From an uncultured Prevotella sp. (lineage in GTDB: Bacteria > Bacteroidota > Bacteroidia > Bacteroidales > Bacteroidaceae): a stretch of DNA of 64,000 bases. The position numbers were made by a program, and so were the translations under genes. The notes beneath the pieces were generated by a model. The model saw only the letters and a program-made list of their open reading frames with translations, had not been told where the DNA came from and searched no databases. Below are positions 1 to 11,500 of this stretch, piece after piece. The stretch lies in NCBI GenBank assembly GCA_900316295.1, contig ONCJ01000012.1, positions 1 to 64,000 on the forward strand, read 5' to 3'. The first letter of the stretch is position 1, and each line of letters begins with the position of its first letter.

Positions 1-100
1 TCTGGGCGAAGGACAAGCACGGGAACGCCAACAAGAATGTCAACGATAACGCTAACGTCAACGCCAACCTGCTTCGTGTTATGGACAATATGGTGTTCAT
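1..100 (-). CDS. Secreted protein, N-terminal fragment (signal peptide only)
   Basis: Only the first 33 codons lie in the window; the gene continues past position 1. They read as a clear signal peptide: a short n-region with two arginines (ITRSR), a long hydrophobic core rich in Leu and Ala, and a plausible cleavage site in CLSFAQ. The ATG sits 19 nt after the stop of the 1641-residue repeat protein, so this is very likely the next cistron of the same operon and another exported protein. Nothing of the mature protein is visible, so no function can be given. An alternative lipoprotein reading (Cys at residue 28) is possible but the surrounding residues (FPCLS) are a poor lipobox. Confidence 0.6.
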   Translation of the reverse strand, partial: MNTILSITRSRLALTLALSLTFLLAFPCLSFAQ

Positions 101-119
101 TACTATCATTATTCGATTG

Positions 120-3100
120 TTAATCACCTAATAATCCGCCTGTGTTACCAGTTCCAGCATTACCACTTCCAGAGCCTTCGTCGCCAGTCTGTTGGCCACC
201 GCCTTGTTGGTGACCGCCTGTTATGTCACCACCACCACCTTGTTCATTTCCCGCAGTAGTTACTGGACGAACGCATACTCCATAGTATCTATGACCAGGT
301 ATGACATCGGCAGTAGAAGTCTCATTGCCATGCAGGAGATATGAATCGCCATCTGTATATAATGTTGAGGTCCAGTAATAGCAGTCTGTCGCTATCTTGT
401 CATAGAAGGAGGCTGACTGATATCCAGCTGCTGGCAGGAAGATGCGGTTGTATGTACCCTTGTCATTTTGTGTATGACTTGTCACACGATATCCAGGAAC
501 GCCGTCTTCGGCGGTCCACGTCCAATCACAATTATCTACCAGCCACTTCATTTCAGCATTTGTAGGCATACGCCATGTTCCTGTCCATGTTGCCTTTACG
601 GCATCATAGCTGGTCTTGTTGCTGATGTTAGTACCAATGTTTACATAACCATTGTCATAATGACGATATGTCGTCTCTGTGAAGGTAGACTTAGTAGTTG
701 TCTCGCCCCATGCGTATCGATCTCCGTAATCGGATGATGTCTGTGCACCAAGGTTGATATTTGCCCACATGATACCATTGCCCATATCAACAAGTTCAAG
801 ACCATAACGACGTGCATCGCTGTTGCCTGCCACATCCTTGCCATAGTAATAGGTGTCGCCCACTTTCACATATGCACGATAGTAATATGTGGTATCCTTG
901 TCGTAGACAACATTTCCTCTGAACATTTCGTTTGCTATAACATCTACTGTATTGGATTGACCAACCTCTATATTCTTATTATAGCCAACCACGAAGCCTC
1001 GAATCATTTCAACACTCTTCTCGCTCATGACAGAGCCTGCAAGACGTACATCTCTTGTGCCGACCTGCCAATTGGTACTGTCGGTAGATACGAATATTCT
1101 TGTTCCATCTGACAGAGTGTTGTTATACTTAGCAACAGGATGAATAGTGTAGCCAAGATAACGGGCAACTGCATCGACAGTGAGGTTGTTACCATAGAAG
1201 TTAGTTCCGTAAGCATTTTCGTTGGCAGTACCTTCGGAGGTGTTAAGGTTAGAAGACCAGATGGAGGCTCGCATACCATCGTTTGCAATGTTTGAGCCGC
1301 TCATTGAACCTCGTTTAGCAATAAAGATGCTATCTCCACTTGGTCCGACAACTTTATACATTGGCTGGCCATACTTAGTTATCTCTGTCCAGCTACACTT
1401 GGTAATAAGCTCTTCGATATCGTTTTGGGTTGGCATACGCCATATTCCTCCCCAGTGAACATGTGCAGCATCATAGTTGCTTCCTGAGATATCGCCGTCA
1501 AGACTTGTGTATATTGATGGCTTGTCGAAACTACTCTTCGTAGTAGTCTCGCCCCATGCATAATAGTCGCCGCTATCATCAATACTACTTGCACCGAGAT
1601 TGATATTCGACCATAACGTTCCAGAAGTCAATCCAAGATCAACAATTCTTCTACCGAACTCACGCTCATTGGCAAAGTAGTATTTACCATCAACCTTGAC
1701 GTATGCACGGTAATAATAGATTGTGCCATCGACAATGTCCGGCATTGTTGCAGTGAAATGACCACTGGCAACATTATAAAGTTCACCTTCATTGGTCTTA
1801 AGATAATTTACTCCAATGGTTTGATCCGTGACATTAGGTGTAGTCGCGTATGCGAAGCCAGACTCTGTTGCTTTGCTGTTGTATCGTAGACCAAGCAGAT
1901 ATCCATGGAGCGTTGCCGTTGTCTCGCCCACCTCCCATTCTACACTGTCAGTAGTCATTTGTATCATAGACTTGTCGTCAAGAGTGTCGTTGACGAGAGC
2001 AACAGGACGAACAAAGAATCCATAGCCATGCACATCCTCGTGTTCCATCTTCGGTCTTGGATCATTTTGAGGATAATTGTCAAAGTACCATGCACGATTG
2101 TCATGACTCCATGTTGACGTCCATAATAGATAACGCCAATTATAGTCATAGCGGTTATGTCCATTAAACCAATGTCCTGTAAATGGAAGGAAGATAGTCT
2201 TGCCGTTAATTTTACTTGTAAGCAAGTGACCTGACTTACCATAAAGTGTTGCAGACTGCCATGTACAGTTAGCGAGGAGTTCCTCGACATCCGCCTTTGA
2301 TGGCATGCGCCAAGGACCCTTCCAGTTCACCTGCGCAGCATCATTGGTAGTGCCGCCAATGTCTGTTCCCAAAGATCTGTTGTCAACATTATTATTGAAA
2401 CTACTCTTTGTCTGTACCTCACCCCATGAATAGGGATCTCCATCGTCCATTGGAGTTTGCGAGCCGACATTGATATTTGCCCACTTCAGACCCGAAGGCA
2501 AGCCGAGATCAACAAACTCTAGTCCGAGCATCTTTGGCTCGCCGTATGCAGTACGACCACCCTGACGTATGAAGGCACGATAGTAGTATTGTTTGAAATC
2601 GATATCGGGGAAGTCGCATACGAATTTACCATTAACGGTGGAATCGCATGGAAGTTCTATATGCTCAGTCGTGTCAAATGTTACATCAGGCGTGGTACCA
2701 ATAACAAAACCGATTTCTGTCGAACTGACAACAGATTCTGTGATACCTGTCACTGTTCCACATAGACGCGCTTCGGACTTGCCCACTTGCCAATTGGTAC
2801 TATCGGTGGTTATAGTCATGGCAAGCATTTCCAATGGATCGCCATACCATGTGTCTCCGTCGTAGGTTATATATGACCGAACATAATACTTTGTAGCAAA
2901 ATCAAGTTGATTCATTTGTTCTTTGGTCAGTGGTAGATGATAGCTACCATTATCAACAGTCTGTTGAGTCAGTGTAACCTCCAAATCACTGCTACCGAGC
3001 TGGACTTCATCTGTTGTTCCGATGACAAAACCTTGAACGATATCGGTAACTACATCATCTAATCCACGAGTAGTACCATACATATTAGTCGATGTGTGGT

Positions 3101-5045
3101 CTGCGCTATAGCTTATGCTGTCAGTATGTACAAAAAGATAGACTCCTGACTCCGTTTCGATATTACTTTCAAAGACTGGTCGAACAGATAAACCTTCATA
3201 TTTCCAGGCGTATCTATTCATGTTGTTCTCGTTGTTAAGCTGATAACTATTGTATTGAGAATTGTATTCTGAGCCCGTTTGATAATAGCAATTATCAGTA
3301 TAATGGAGGTTTGAACCATTACGATAGCCATTTGCGGGGAGGAAGAGAACACTATCTGGATTATTGTTGACATTCTCCACAAGTAATCCACGCTGACTAA
3401 CGCCATCATCAGTCTCCCTGTCTGTCCATGTCCACCTGCACTTACTACGCAGTTCGTCGAATTCAGCCTTAGTAGGCATACGCCAACAACCACGCCATTT
3501 GGCTGTGGCGACATCATAGAGAGGATTGCCAGTTATATCAGAGCCAATATCTTCATATCCGTTGTCATAGTATTGATAAGTAGCTTGGCTATAGTTCTCT
3601 TTGGGATTAAGTTCGCCCCAGGCATAATGATCACCAGTGTCTTCAGAAGTAACCGCCCCCATATTGATACTTGACCACCGCACCGATGTTCCCATGTTTA
3701 TGATCTCACGATCCATACCAAACTTCTTCACTTTTCCAAAATAGTCTTTGCCACCTTCCTTTGCGTATGCACGATAGTAGTATGCTTTTTGTTTCACGTC
3801 GCTTACAGGCGTGGTGTTGAATGATAATTGGGCATTGTGAGTCAGAGGAATATCCTCTTCTTTGGTTTCAAATGTGAGATTCTTGTTGTATCCCCAGATG
3901 ATACCAACATTGCCAACAGGCAGGTTAACTGATCCATATAGCGTTGCAGGCTGACCAAACTCCCAACGAGCACTATCAGTAAATGCAGTCAAGAACATTC
4001 GTACGGGAATCTTGTGAGTGATTGGGTAGACACGCGCCTCCTTGATGCTTTTGAAAGTTACGTCACGAACCACTATGGTATCAATCTCGCTTTTGGTATC
4101 GTACACCCGATAGTAAACTTTCACGCCAGTCTGTTCGGATTGAGGTGCTAACACCATATATGAGGCAACTGTATCTTGGGCAGTCTCCTTTTGATGAGGT
4201 AAAATAAAATCGGACGTGTTTAATGTGATGCTATCCTTACCTGTGCCATCTACCAATGTCACGCCTGATGGTGCAAGGATATATGTACCAGCGATATTTT
4301 TGTCAGACTTTACGGCGATATGTTTAAGCACCATCGTATTAAGAGAATCAATACGTGGCAAGAAACAGATTACAGCAGTCTTATGATTAAGAGAAAAAAT
4401 ATAATCGCTATTTGCTTGTCGATATGCTGTCGCGGTACCGCAGTCGCCACTCACTCCAAGGTGTTCGCTATTATCAGGCTTTGTTTGAGTCTGGACGTCA
4501 GGTATCTCGACTTTATTATATGCTGTAGCATTCTGCCCTGGATAATATACGACGTACTGATCGGCGAACAGATCGGTATTGAATGTAAAATTACCCTTGG
4601 TACTACCAGAACGAAGATCAACAGAATTTGAGCGAATATTGTCACCGATGAAGATACGGTCATTGTTCACCCAGTTGTATGTAACTACATCGCCTGTCTG
4701 TCCAGGAAAGTCGCCCGAGACAGATGTCTTTTTCGGGCCATTAAGAGTTGTGGTTCCCAAGAAGCTGATGATCCTTCCATGTTTAGGCATCACCATGTAG
4801 TCTACCTCCTTGAGGGGATAGACACGCTCGTCATCAACCATCCGCAAGCGGAGTGTCGTTATATCGTTTTGTTCCACTCCGTTTGCATCCATCCGCGAAT
4901 GATAGATGTCGCGAACGTTGTTGAGTAGCAATGAGTCGACATTGCCATCAACACGATGTATCTGGATATAGCTTTTCTCCGTCTGTGCTGTTGCGGGAAC
5001 CAAAGCAATGCACGCGAAGAGAAGCATCATCAGCTTCTTTTTCAT
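120..5045 (-). CDS. Giant secreted repeat protein (4 Fib_succ_major-like modules)
   Basis: 1641 residues. A signal peptide (residues 1-20, ending PATAQ) is followed by an N-terminal domain (about 21-350) homologous to that of the 3864-residue neighbour; both carry a YYPG-Q/R-NA..YNKV..QTQ stretch and a SGDC motif, which recalls fimbrillin/Mfa-like folds. After that come about five fibronectin-like modules (pattern TDSxxWxVG...G...GFVIGTT...YYYRAY) and four domains matching the Fibrobacter succinogenes major paralogous family (VDLG..SG..WANIN.GA, YAWGE, WRMPT..E...L...C.W, then VRPV near the end). The tail from about 1600 is almost only Gly, Ser, Asn, Gln, Thr and Asp. No type IX sorting tail is visible. 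It is probably a cell-surface adhesin or binding protein; the ligand is unknown. Family assignment comes from recalled motifs. Confidence 0.85.
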   Translation of the reverse strand: MKKKLMMLLFACIALVPATAQTEKSYIQIHRVDGNVDSLLLNNVRDIYHSRMDANGVEQNDITTLRLRMVDDERVYPLKEVDYMVMPKHGRIISFLGTTTLNGPKKTSVSGDFPGQTGDVVTYNWVNNDRIFIGDNIRSNSVDLRSGSTKGNFTFNTDLFADQYVVYYPGQNATAYNKVEIPDVQTQTKPDNSEHLGVSGDCGTATAYRQANSDYIFSLNHKTAVICFLPRIDSLNTMVLKHIAVKSDKNIAGTYILAPSGVTLVDGTGKDSITLNTSDFILPHQKETAQDTVASYMVLAPQSEQTGVKVYYRVYDTKSEIDTIVVRDVTFKSIKEARVYPITHKIPVRMFLTAFTDSARWEFGQPATLYGSVNLPVGNVGIIWGYNKNLTFETKEEDIPLTHNAQLSFNTTPVSDVKQKAYYYRAYAKEGGKDYFGKVKKFGMDREIINMGTSVRWSSINMGAVTSEDTGDHYAWGELNPKENYSQATYQYYDNGYEDIGSDITGNPLYDVATAKWRGCWRMPTKAEFDELRSKCRWTWTDRETDDGVSQRGLLVENVNNNPDSVLFLPANGYRNGSNLHYTDNCYYQTGSEYNSQYNSYQLNNENNMNRYAWKYEGLSVRPVFESNIETESGVYLFVHTDSISYSADHTSTNMYGTTRGLDDVVTDIVQGFVIGTTDEVQLGSSDLEVTLTQQTVDNGSYHLPLTKEQMNQLDFATKYYVRSYITYDGDTWYGDPLEMLAMTITTDSTNWQVGKSEARLCGTVTGITESVVSSTEIGFVIGTTPDVTFDTTEHIELPCDSTVNGKFVCDFPDIDFKQYYYRAFIRQGGRTAYGEPKMLGLEFVDLGLPSGLKWANINVGSQTPMDDGDPYSWGEVQTKSSFNNNVDNRSLGTDIGGTTNDAAQVNWKGPWRMPSKADVEELLANCTWQSATLYGKSGHLLTSKINGKTIFLPFTGHWFNGHNRYDYNWRYLLWTSTWSHDNRAWYFDNYPQNDPRPKMEHEDVHGYGFFVRPVALVNDTLDDKSMIQMTTDSVEWEVGETTATLHGYLLGLRYNSKATESGFAYATTPNVTDQTIGVNYLKTNEGELYNVASGHFTATMPDIVDGTIYYYRAYVKVDGKYYFANEREFGRRIVDLGLTSGTLWSNINLGASSIDDSGDYYAWGETTTKSSFDKPSIYTSLDGDISGSNYDAAHVHWGGIWRMPTQNDIEELITKCSWTEITKYGQPMYKVVGPSGDSIFIAKRGSMSGSNIANDGMRASIWSSNLNTSEGTANENAYGTNFYGNNLTVDAVARYLGYTIHPVAKYNNTLSDGTRIFVSTDSTNWQVGTRDVRLAGSVMSEKSVEMIRGFVVGYNKNIEVGQSNTVDVIANEMFRGNVVYDKDTTYYYRAYVKVGDTYYYGKDVAGNSDARRYGLELVDMGNGIMWANINLGAQTSSDYGDRYAWGETTTKSTFTETTYRHYDNGYVNIGTNISNKTSYDAVKATWTGTWRMPTNAEMKWLVDNCDWTWTAEDGVPGYRVTSHTQNDKGTYNRIFLPAAGYQSASFYDKIATDCYYWTSTLYTDGDSYLLHGNETSTADVIPGHRYYGVCVRPVTTAGNEQGGGGDITGGHQQGGGQQTGDEGSGSGNAGTGNTGGLLGD

Positions 5046-5063
5046 TATTTACTTAATTATAAT

Positions 5064-5537
5064 TTACTTCTTTGTAATTTTAGTAGAAATATTGTTTGCA
5101 CTTATGATATAAATACCACGTGCAAGAGAGACCATGCTGATATTAGCATTACCATCCTTGTCTGCTGTCTCTGTAAGACATACCTGTCCACCTGTCCCAT
5201 AGACGATAATCTTGCATCCTGCAGGTAACCCGCTGAAAGCAATATAATCGCCATTGATCTGCATACCGTCAGATGACGTACCTATTCCGTCAATCGATGT
5301 AACCATACTATTCTCATAGTTGAAATAGGTGACATCGTCCATTGCGTATGTATACTCTGCAGAAGATGTCTTTACAACGATGTTATCACCTTCAAAAGTG
5401 ATGGTCGGTTCTTCATCAAGCAGTACATACCTTTGTGTTGTACCCGTCTTCAGATGGATTACAAGTTCATTGGAAGCCATCAACGTTGTCACACTCATCA
5501 TGAGCAGACTAACGATACTTAAAACAATTCTTTTCAT
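5064..5537 (-). CDS. Small secreted protein with type IX sorting-like C-terminus
   Basis: 157 residues from the ATG at 5537; an in-frame TTG lies 18 nt further upstream but the ATG gives a clean signal peptide (MKRIVLSIVSLLMMSVTTLMA). The body resembles the first 70 residues of its giant neighbours (a hydrophilic strand pair, then a DDV-T-YF segment). The last 75 residues look like a T9SS type A sorting domain: a short linker (DGIGTS), then ING..I.FSGLPAG.KI.VYGTGGQ, then ARGIYII and a basic end (TKITKK). It lies between the two giant genes with 42 and 18 nt gaps, so it is cotranscribed. It may be an accessory or anchoring subunit for the giants; that role is inferred from position only. Confidence 0.75.
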   Translation of the reverse strand: MKRIVLSIVSLLMMSVTTLMASNELVIHLKTGTTQRYVLLDEEPTITFEGDNIVVKTSSAEYTYAMDDVTYFNYENSMVTSIDGIGTSSDGMQINGDYIAFSGLPAGCKIIVYGTGGQVCLTETADKDGNANISMVSLARGIYIISANNISTKITKK

Positions 5538-5579
5538 AATACTATCGTTTTTCAATTACCAATTATCAATTTTCAATTA

Positions 5580-8500
5580 TCAGTCGTCTCCTCCGATAAC
5601 CTCATCGTCATCACCTACTCCGCCGCCTATTGTACCAGATCCGGCATTACCGCCTTCTCCTTGAACATCGGCTTTAGGATTTAGAGTAGGACGTAACAAC
5701 AAGAGCGAATCTCTGCTGATAAGTTTCTCGGTCTTGGTGTTGGTGTTATCTATACTCAGGGCTGTCGCATTAGAGCCATCGCCATTGGTGCCCTTCTGAG
5801 AGCTCCAGTAGTCACCGACAGGCAGGAAGATACTATTACCGTTCTTACCTGTAACACGATAGCCATTGACATCGAAAGCCCAGGTACACTCGTTGAGCAG
5901 TTCTTCGATATTTGAAATAGAGGCGATACGATATGAAGAGCCAAGTCTCGTATGAACCGCATCGTATTCTGTACCACCGATATATTCGAATCCAGAAGAA
6001 ACAGAATAGGTATCATCCCTGTCAGGTACAATCTCGCCCCAACGATATCCGTCGCCTGCATTCTCCTCATCATCAGAGCCGAGGTTCATATCAACCCATT
6101 TGACACCAGACGTGAGTCCCAGATCAACAAGCTTTGCTCCGAAGCTTTTTACAGCTCCTCTGTGTATCACTCCATCATACTTTGTGTATGCCTGCCAGTA
6201 ATAAGTAGCCACCTTAATGGTATCTATTTGTCCAGTAAAGACAGTCTCCTTTGTTGGTTCAAATGATCCTACTATTGATTTACTATTTGACATATCACTA
6301 TTAGTACTATAGAAGAAGCCCACTTCCAATCCGTTTGCAGGCTTGACACCTTTGACATGACCATACAGCTTTCCTGCATTGCCAAGTCCCCACTTCACGC
6401 TGTCTGTGAAGAATGTATAGTCATTCATCTCTATAGCACTACCATACTTTGTTTCAGTTCCGTTGGTTACGTATGCTCGAACATAGTAAACATCACCGAT
6501 CGTCAGTGTATGGAGTTGTTCATCTGACAAAATGATATTGTAGGAGCCATTAGCAACAGCAGCCTGACTGAGTCCAGAAATAACGGTGTTGGCAGTTGTC
6601 ACATCAGTAGTGGTACCAATAACAAATCCTTGAGTTAAGCCATCTTCAGCTGAGTTGAGACCAAGCATCATGCCGTAAAGCTGATACTCTGTACGGTCAG
6701 CATTATAGCTTACGCTGTCGGTGCGGATGAAGATATCTTGTTCGCCTAATTTTCCATTAGAATCATATACAGGTCGAACTATCAATCCATCATAGCGTAT
6801 GAGCGGAGTTACACTCTTACTTGTCGAGTTAAATGTCAATGCCATAGCCTGTCTTGCATCGACGCTACCATTAGGCACGGCAGACCAATAGTAACCATTG
6901 GTGTTGTCCTGCATCAAGTCTGTGTTGTCACGATAGCCTGAAGCCGGTAGGAAGATATTCTGATGGCTTACAGAGTTCTCCACCCAATAACCTGGTACTC
7001 CTTCCTTCGTAGCCCACGTCCATGAACAATTGCTCATCAATTCAGCAATTTCAGTCTGAGTAGGCATACGCCAGCAGCCATTATATTTCTTATTGGCGAT
7101 ATCCCACTCGGTTGCACTAATGTTCATACTGATATCATGATATATGGCATTAGTATTATTACCTGTTGCATGACGATATGTCACCGCAGTATAGTTACGT
7201 TGTGTTATGGTGTCACCCCATGCATAGTAGTTGCCGTCATTTTCAGGCATCTCCGCTCCTACGTTACGGTCACCCCACTTGACAGAAAGGCCGAGGTCGA
7301 TAGCCTTCAATCCGGCTGACGACTTTGTAGAGAAGTTCTTTATTGCTCCCCGGTAAGTAACTCCACCAACAGTGACATAAGCACGATAGTAATACATATT
7401 ACCTTCAACGAGATTGTCGACAACAGTATTGTATGGACCGTTTGCAGCTATGCTGACATTCTTTTGTTCTGCATCAGCCATAGTTGACGAACGAGAGAGT
7501 TCAAATCCAACTTCTGCTCCCGTGTAATCTGCGATATTGACATAGCCATTCAGTTGGGCTGTGCTGGTAGTTACAATAGTAGGATCTGTAGTTGTCACAA
7601 GTGCGCTTACTGGACGTATCATCCTACCTATCCATCTTGTATCAGCAATAACGTTATGGAGAGGTGTCGCAGACTGGCTTGTTTGCAGCTCAAATGCTTG
7701 TGAGTTGTTTGCAGTATTCTGCGTTGAAGACCAGAACGAACCGTCAGGCAGGAAGATGCTATTACCATTCGTAGATGTCACTCTGTATCCAGCAACACCA
7801 TTGATGGTTTCGCTTGTCCACGAACAATTAGACAGTAATTCTTGTATATCAGCCTGGCTTGGCATACGACTGCCACTAATCTTAATAGTTGCAGCATCGT
7901 AGGTCATACTGCTACTAATATCCGCTCCAATATCAGTATATCCATCTGAGGTATGGTGAATATAGTTATCCAGGGTGTATTCGTTCTTTATGGATGTCTC
8001 GCCCCAAGCATATTTGTCGCCTGTGTCTGAAGATGTAGTTGAACCAATGTTCACATTAGCCCATGTCACACCAGATGGTAATCCTAAGTCGACAAATTCT
8101 ATACCAACAGGCAGAGCATTCTCAGCATAATAGTATTTTCCTTTGTACTGTACATAAGCCCGATAGAAGAATGTACCTACAGGAAGTGTCGTTATTTCAG
8201 CTTCAAAATTTGATTTGCTAATCTGTTCTGAAGAAGCAGATGTTGACTGTTGTAGGTTTGTGTCGTGCGTGACATTTTCGGTTGTTCCTACTACAAATCC
8301 TCTTTCGGTTATATCGTCAATCAAAGAACTTTTTCCGACGAGTGTAGCAAAGAGAGTAGATCCTCCATAACCTGCACGCCAGTTCGTGCTATCCGTACGT
8401 AAGAACACCTTCTCTTCGTCTTCGAAGGTAAGATTCGACTTTGTCATAGCCCTATAGCCCCACGAAGAAGGATCGTTGGATGTCAAGTAGATGAACTTTG

Positions 8501-11500
8501 TTGCATCTGTCTTGTTAGAAACTTTCCATACCCTTGTTCCATAAAGATTTACTTCATTCCAATCACAACCATCTATGAGCGTTTGCTTCTCCGCATTTGT
8601 TGGAATGCGCCAGAGATCTCCAAAATCTGCATATCCGGGATCTGCCTCTGCATATTTTCCTGTCAAGATACCATGGAGTCCCATTTCCTCAGGTGATGCG
8701 GCATCAACATTGATGTTTGCCCATTGCAGTCCATCCACTCCGAGGTCTACACTTTGTAATCCGAATTGCTTCGAGTCAGCATAAGTATAATTACCTTGAT
8801 CGTCTTTGACATATGCACGATAATAGTATACTCCGTCATTCAAATCATTGTGAAGCTTTGTCGCAAAATAGTTGCCACTTCCATCTTTGACTTGTTTAGC
8901 CTTGATAATTTCTACTCCCGATGTTGTAGCTGTAATCTCCGCAGTCGTACCAATAAGGAACCCTGTCTCATAAGACTGTGGCAACTCAAGTACTGCCGAA
9001 TAGAAGTTGACTGAGTCTTTCTTATATCTCCAATCCGTACTTTCTGTGCGGATATAGAAAGGAACCCCTTCCTGATATGCTCGAGCAACAGCACGTATGG
9101 CATTACCACGCCAGCGTTGGTTGTCCAGGGTGCCTGAAATATTGCCACTGTTTGCGTCGAATGTAAACTCACGTGCTTGTCTGAAATCCGCCGAACGATT
9201 ACTACTCCAGTAATAGCCCAAGTGTGTCACCTCATCATCATGGTTAAGATTCTGACTACCTTCCTCATTTGTAGAATAGTCATAGTTGGCATCACGTTCA
9301 TCTACGGTATAATAGTTTGAAGGAAGGAAGATACTGTTACCATTCTTTCCCGTCACACGGAATCCTGGAATATGACCGATCACTTCTGGGGTCCAAGTAC
9401 ACTCATTTCTGAGCTCATCCCATTCTGCATCACCTGCCATACGCCAAAGTCCGTGCAGCATCTTATTAGCAACGTCGGTCGTGTCGTTTGCACTAATATT
9501 AGTACTTAGATCTCTATACGTCTGCATTACGTTGTCGTAGTACTTATAACCCGTCTGTGTAAAGATGTCTTTGGTTGTGGTCTCACCCCATCCATAGAAG
9601 TCGCCATGATCCTTGATTCTCCACGCTCCCATGTTCACATTAGCCCACTTGGTCTTTGATGTCAGTCCGAGGTCTACCATCACGATACCAAATTCCTTAA
9701 CGTTGCCATAGTAATATGTATTACCAATCTTGGCGAACACACGATAATAATACATACGATTATTGTCAATAGTTGGTAGGTTCTTTGAGAAAAGACCGTT
9801 CGTTTTGCTATTCTCTGCTACTGTATATATCTGTGCTCCGCTAGCACCTACAGTAAGATTGTTTGCACTATTACCAACAATAAAGCCATAAGTCGCACTT
9901 ACCTGATCACTAAGACCAAGTATACATCCATAGATGTTTGCATTGTCTAATCCTGCAACCCATGATGTTCGCTCGGTAGTAAGACTTAGTTTATGCCCAC
10001 TATCGAGTTTGACATTGATATATGCCATAGGTCGAACATAATGCCCGTGATAACGATAATGATATTTCATCAGTCGGTTAGTAGTACCAGCCTGCATACC
10101 GAAAGCATTTCTATCTCGAGGAGCACGGGATGAGGTCCATAGAGGAGAGTGGTCCCAAGGCCCATCTCTGTCAGAATGGAAACCACTCATCGTCCACACC
10201 GCACAACGATCTTTGGTGATGAATATCCAGTTACCGTTCTTCTTGCTCGTCACCTTATATCCATCAACATTGGCGTAATACCCTCCATTGCTGTTTGGTA
10301 CATACTTGTACGATGTAGAGTCTCGCCACTCACAACTGTCCACGAGCATCTGCAAGTCGTCCTCTGATGGCATCGACCACAAGGCTCCACGTCCGCCAAA
10401 TTCCGTTTCATCCCATGTATAGTCCCATTTGTCATGAGCCACATCATATTGTGAACCCTTAATCTCATTACCTAAGTTGTTGTACTCATCATCACCAGTA
10501 GAATAATAGTATATGTAGTCTTCAAATCGGAATGTGCTCCTCGGCTCAGTCTCACCCCAGGCATACTGACTGCTATTGTCCTCAGCATAGCGAGAACCTA
10601 CATTGATGCTTGCCCAATACATACCCTTGTTGAATCCGAGGTCCACAAATTCCAATCCATATCTACCCGTCTTGCCATATATGTATTCGCCATTATAGTA
10701 TATAAAAGCACGATAGTAATAGGTCGTATCCCTTTCGTATGGCACATCAAGTTGGAAAGCACCATTGACAGCCTGCGTCTTGCCATCTACCTTGACATAG
10801 TAGAGGCGTGCTTGCACATCAGTTAGCGTGTCGGCAGCAACCAGGTCATGTTTGTATCCAACGATAATTCCGACACGAGCTTTTCTGGAAAGTTCTGTCA
10901 TGTCCTGTACTTCGTCAGACGACGGATCAATACCGCCGATGGTATAGTCATCATTAAATCCTGTTACACTACCATGTAACTTAGCAGTTTGGCTACCCAC
11001 CTGCCATTCTACGTCACCTGTAATGATGTTGGGTTGGCGTACAAATTTTATCGATCTGCCATAATAGTAATTGTCATCTATCTTTACGTATGCGCGAACC
11101 CAATAGGTAGAGTCAACCTTAAACAGGTTTATATTCTGACGATCATACCAATAGATTGAGTCTTCCTTTACATCGTTATGTGGGAAGTCATACTTGAAGT
11201 AATCACCTCCTGTTCCACCAACATGCGTTGTCAATGTATCTGATCCTACCACGAAACCTGCATGCTGGACGGCAGGAACGCTATATGATGAGCCCTCATT
11301 CCATCTTTGCTGCTGTGTACCTATCAGCGAACCAAAGAACGATACATAGTCAACGTTCGGATGAATAATAGCATCATCAGTACGTATAAGTATTTCATTG
11401 TCTGTTCCAGGCAAGGTGTGACTACTCTCCCATATAGCTCGTTCGAAGTCAACACCACGACATCCATGATTGTGATAATTCAGATAACCCACGCTGGGTT

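Noticed and set aside
4320-4631. Short plus-strand frames opposite the giant genes
   Set aside because: They overlap continuous minus-strand repeat domains, lack motifs and vary without order; they are shadows.
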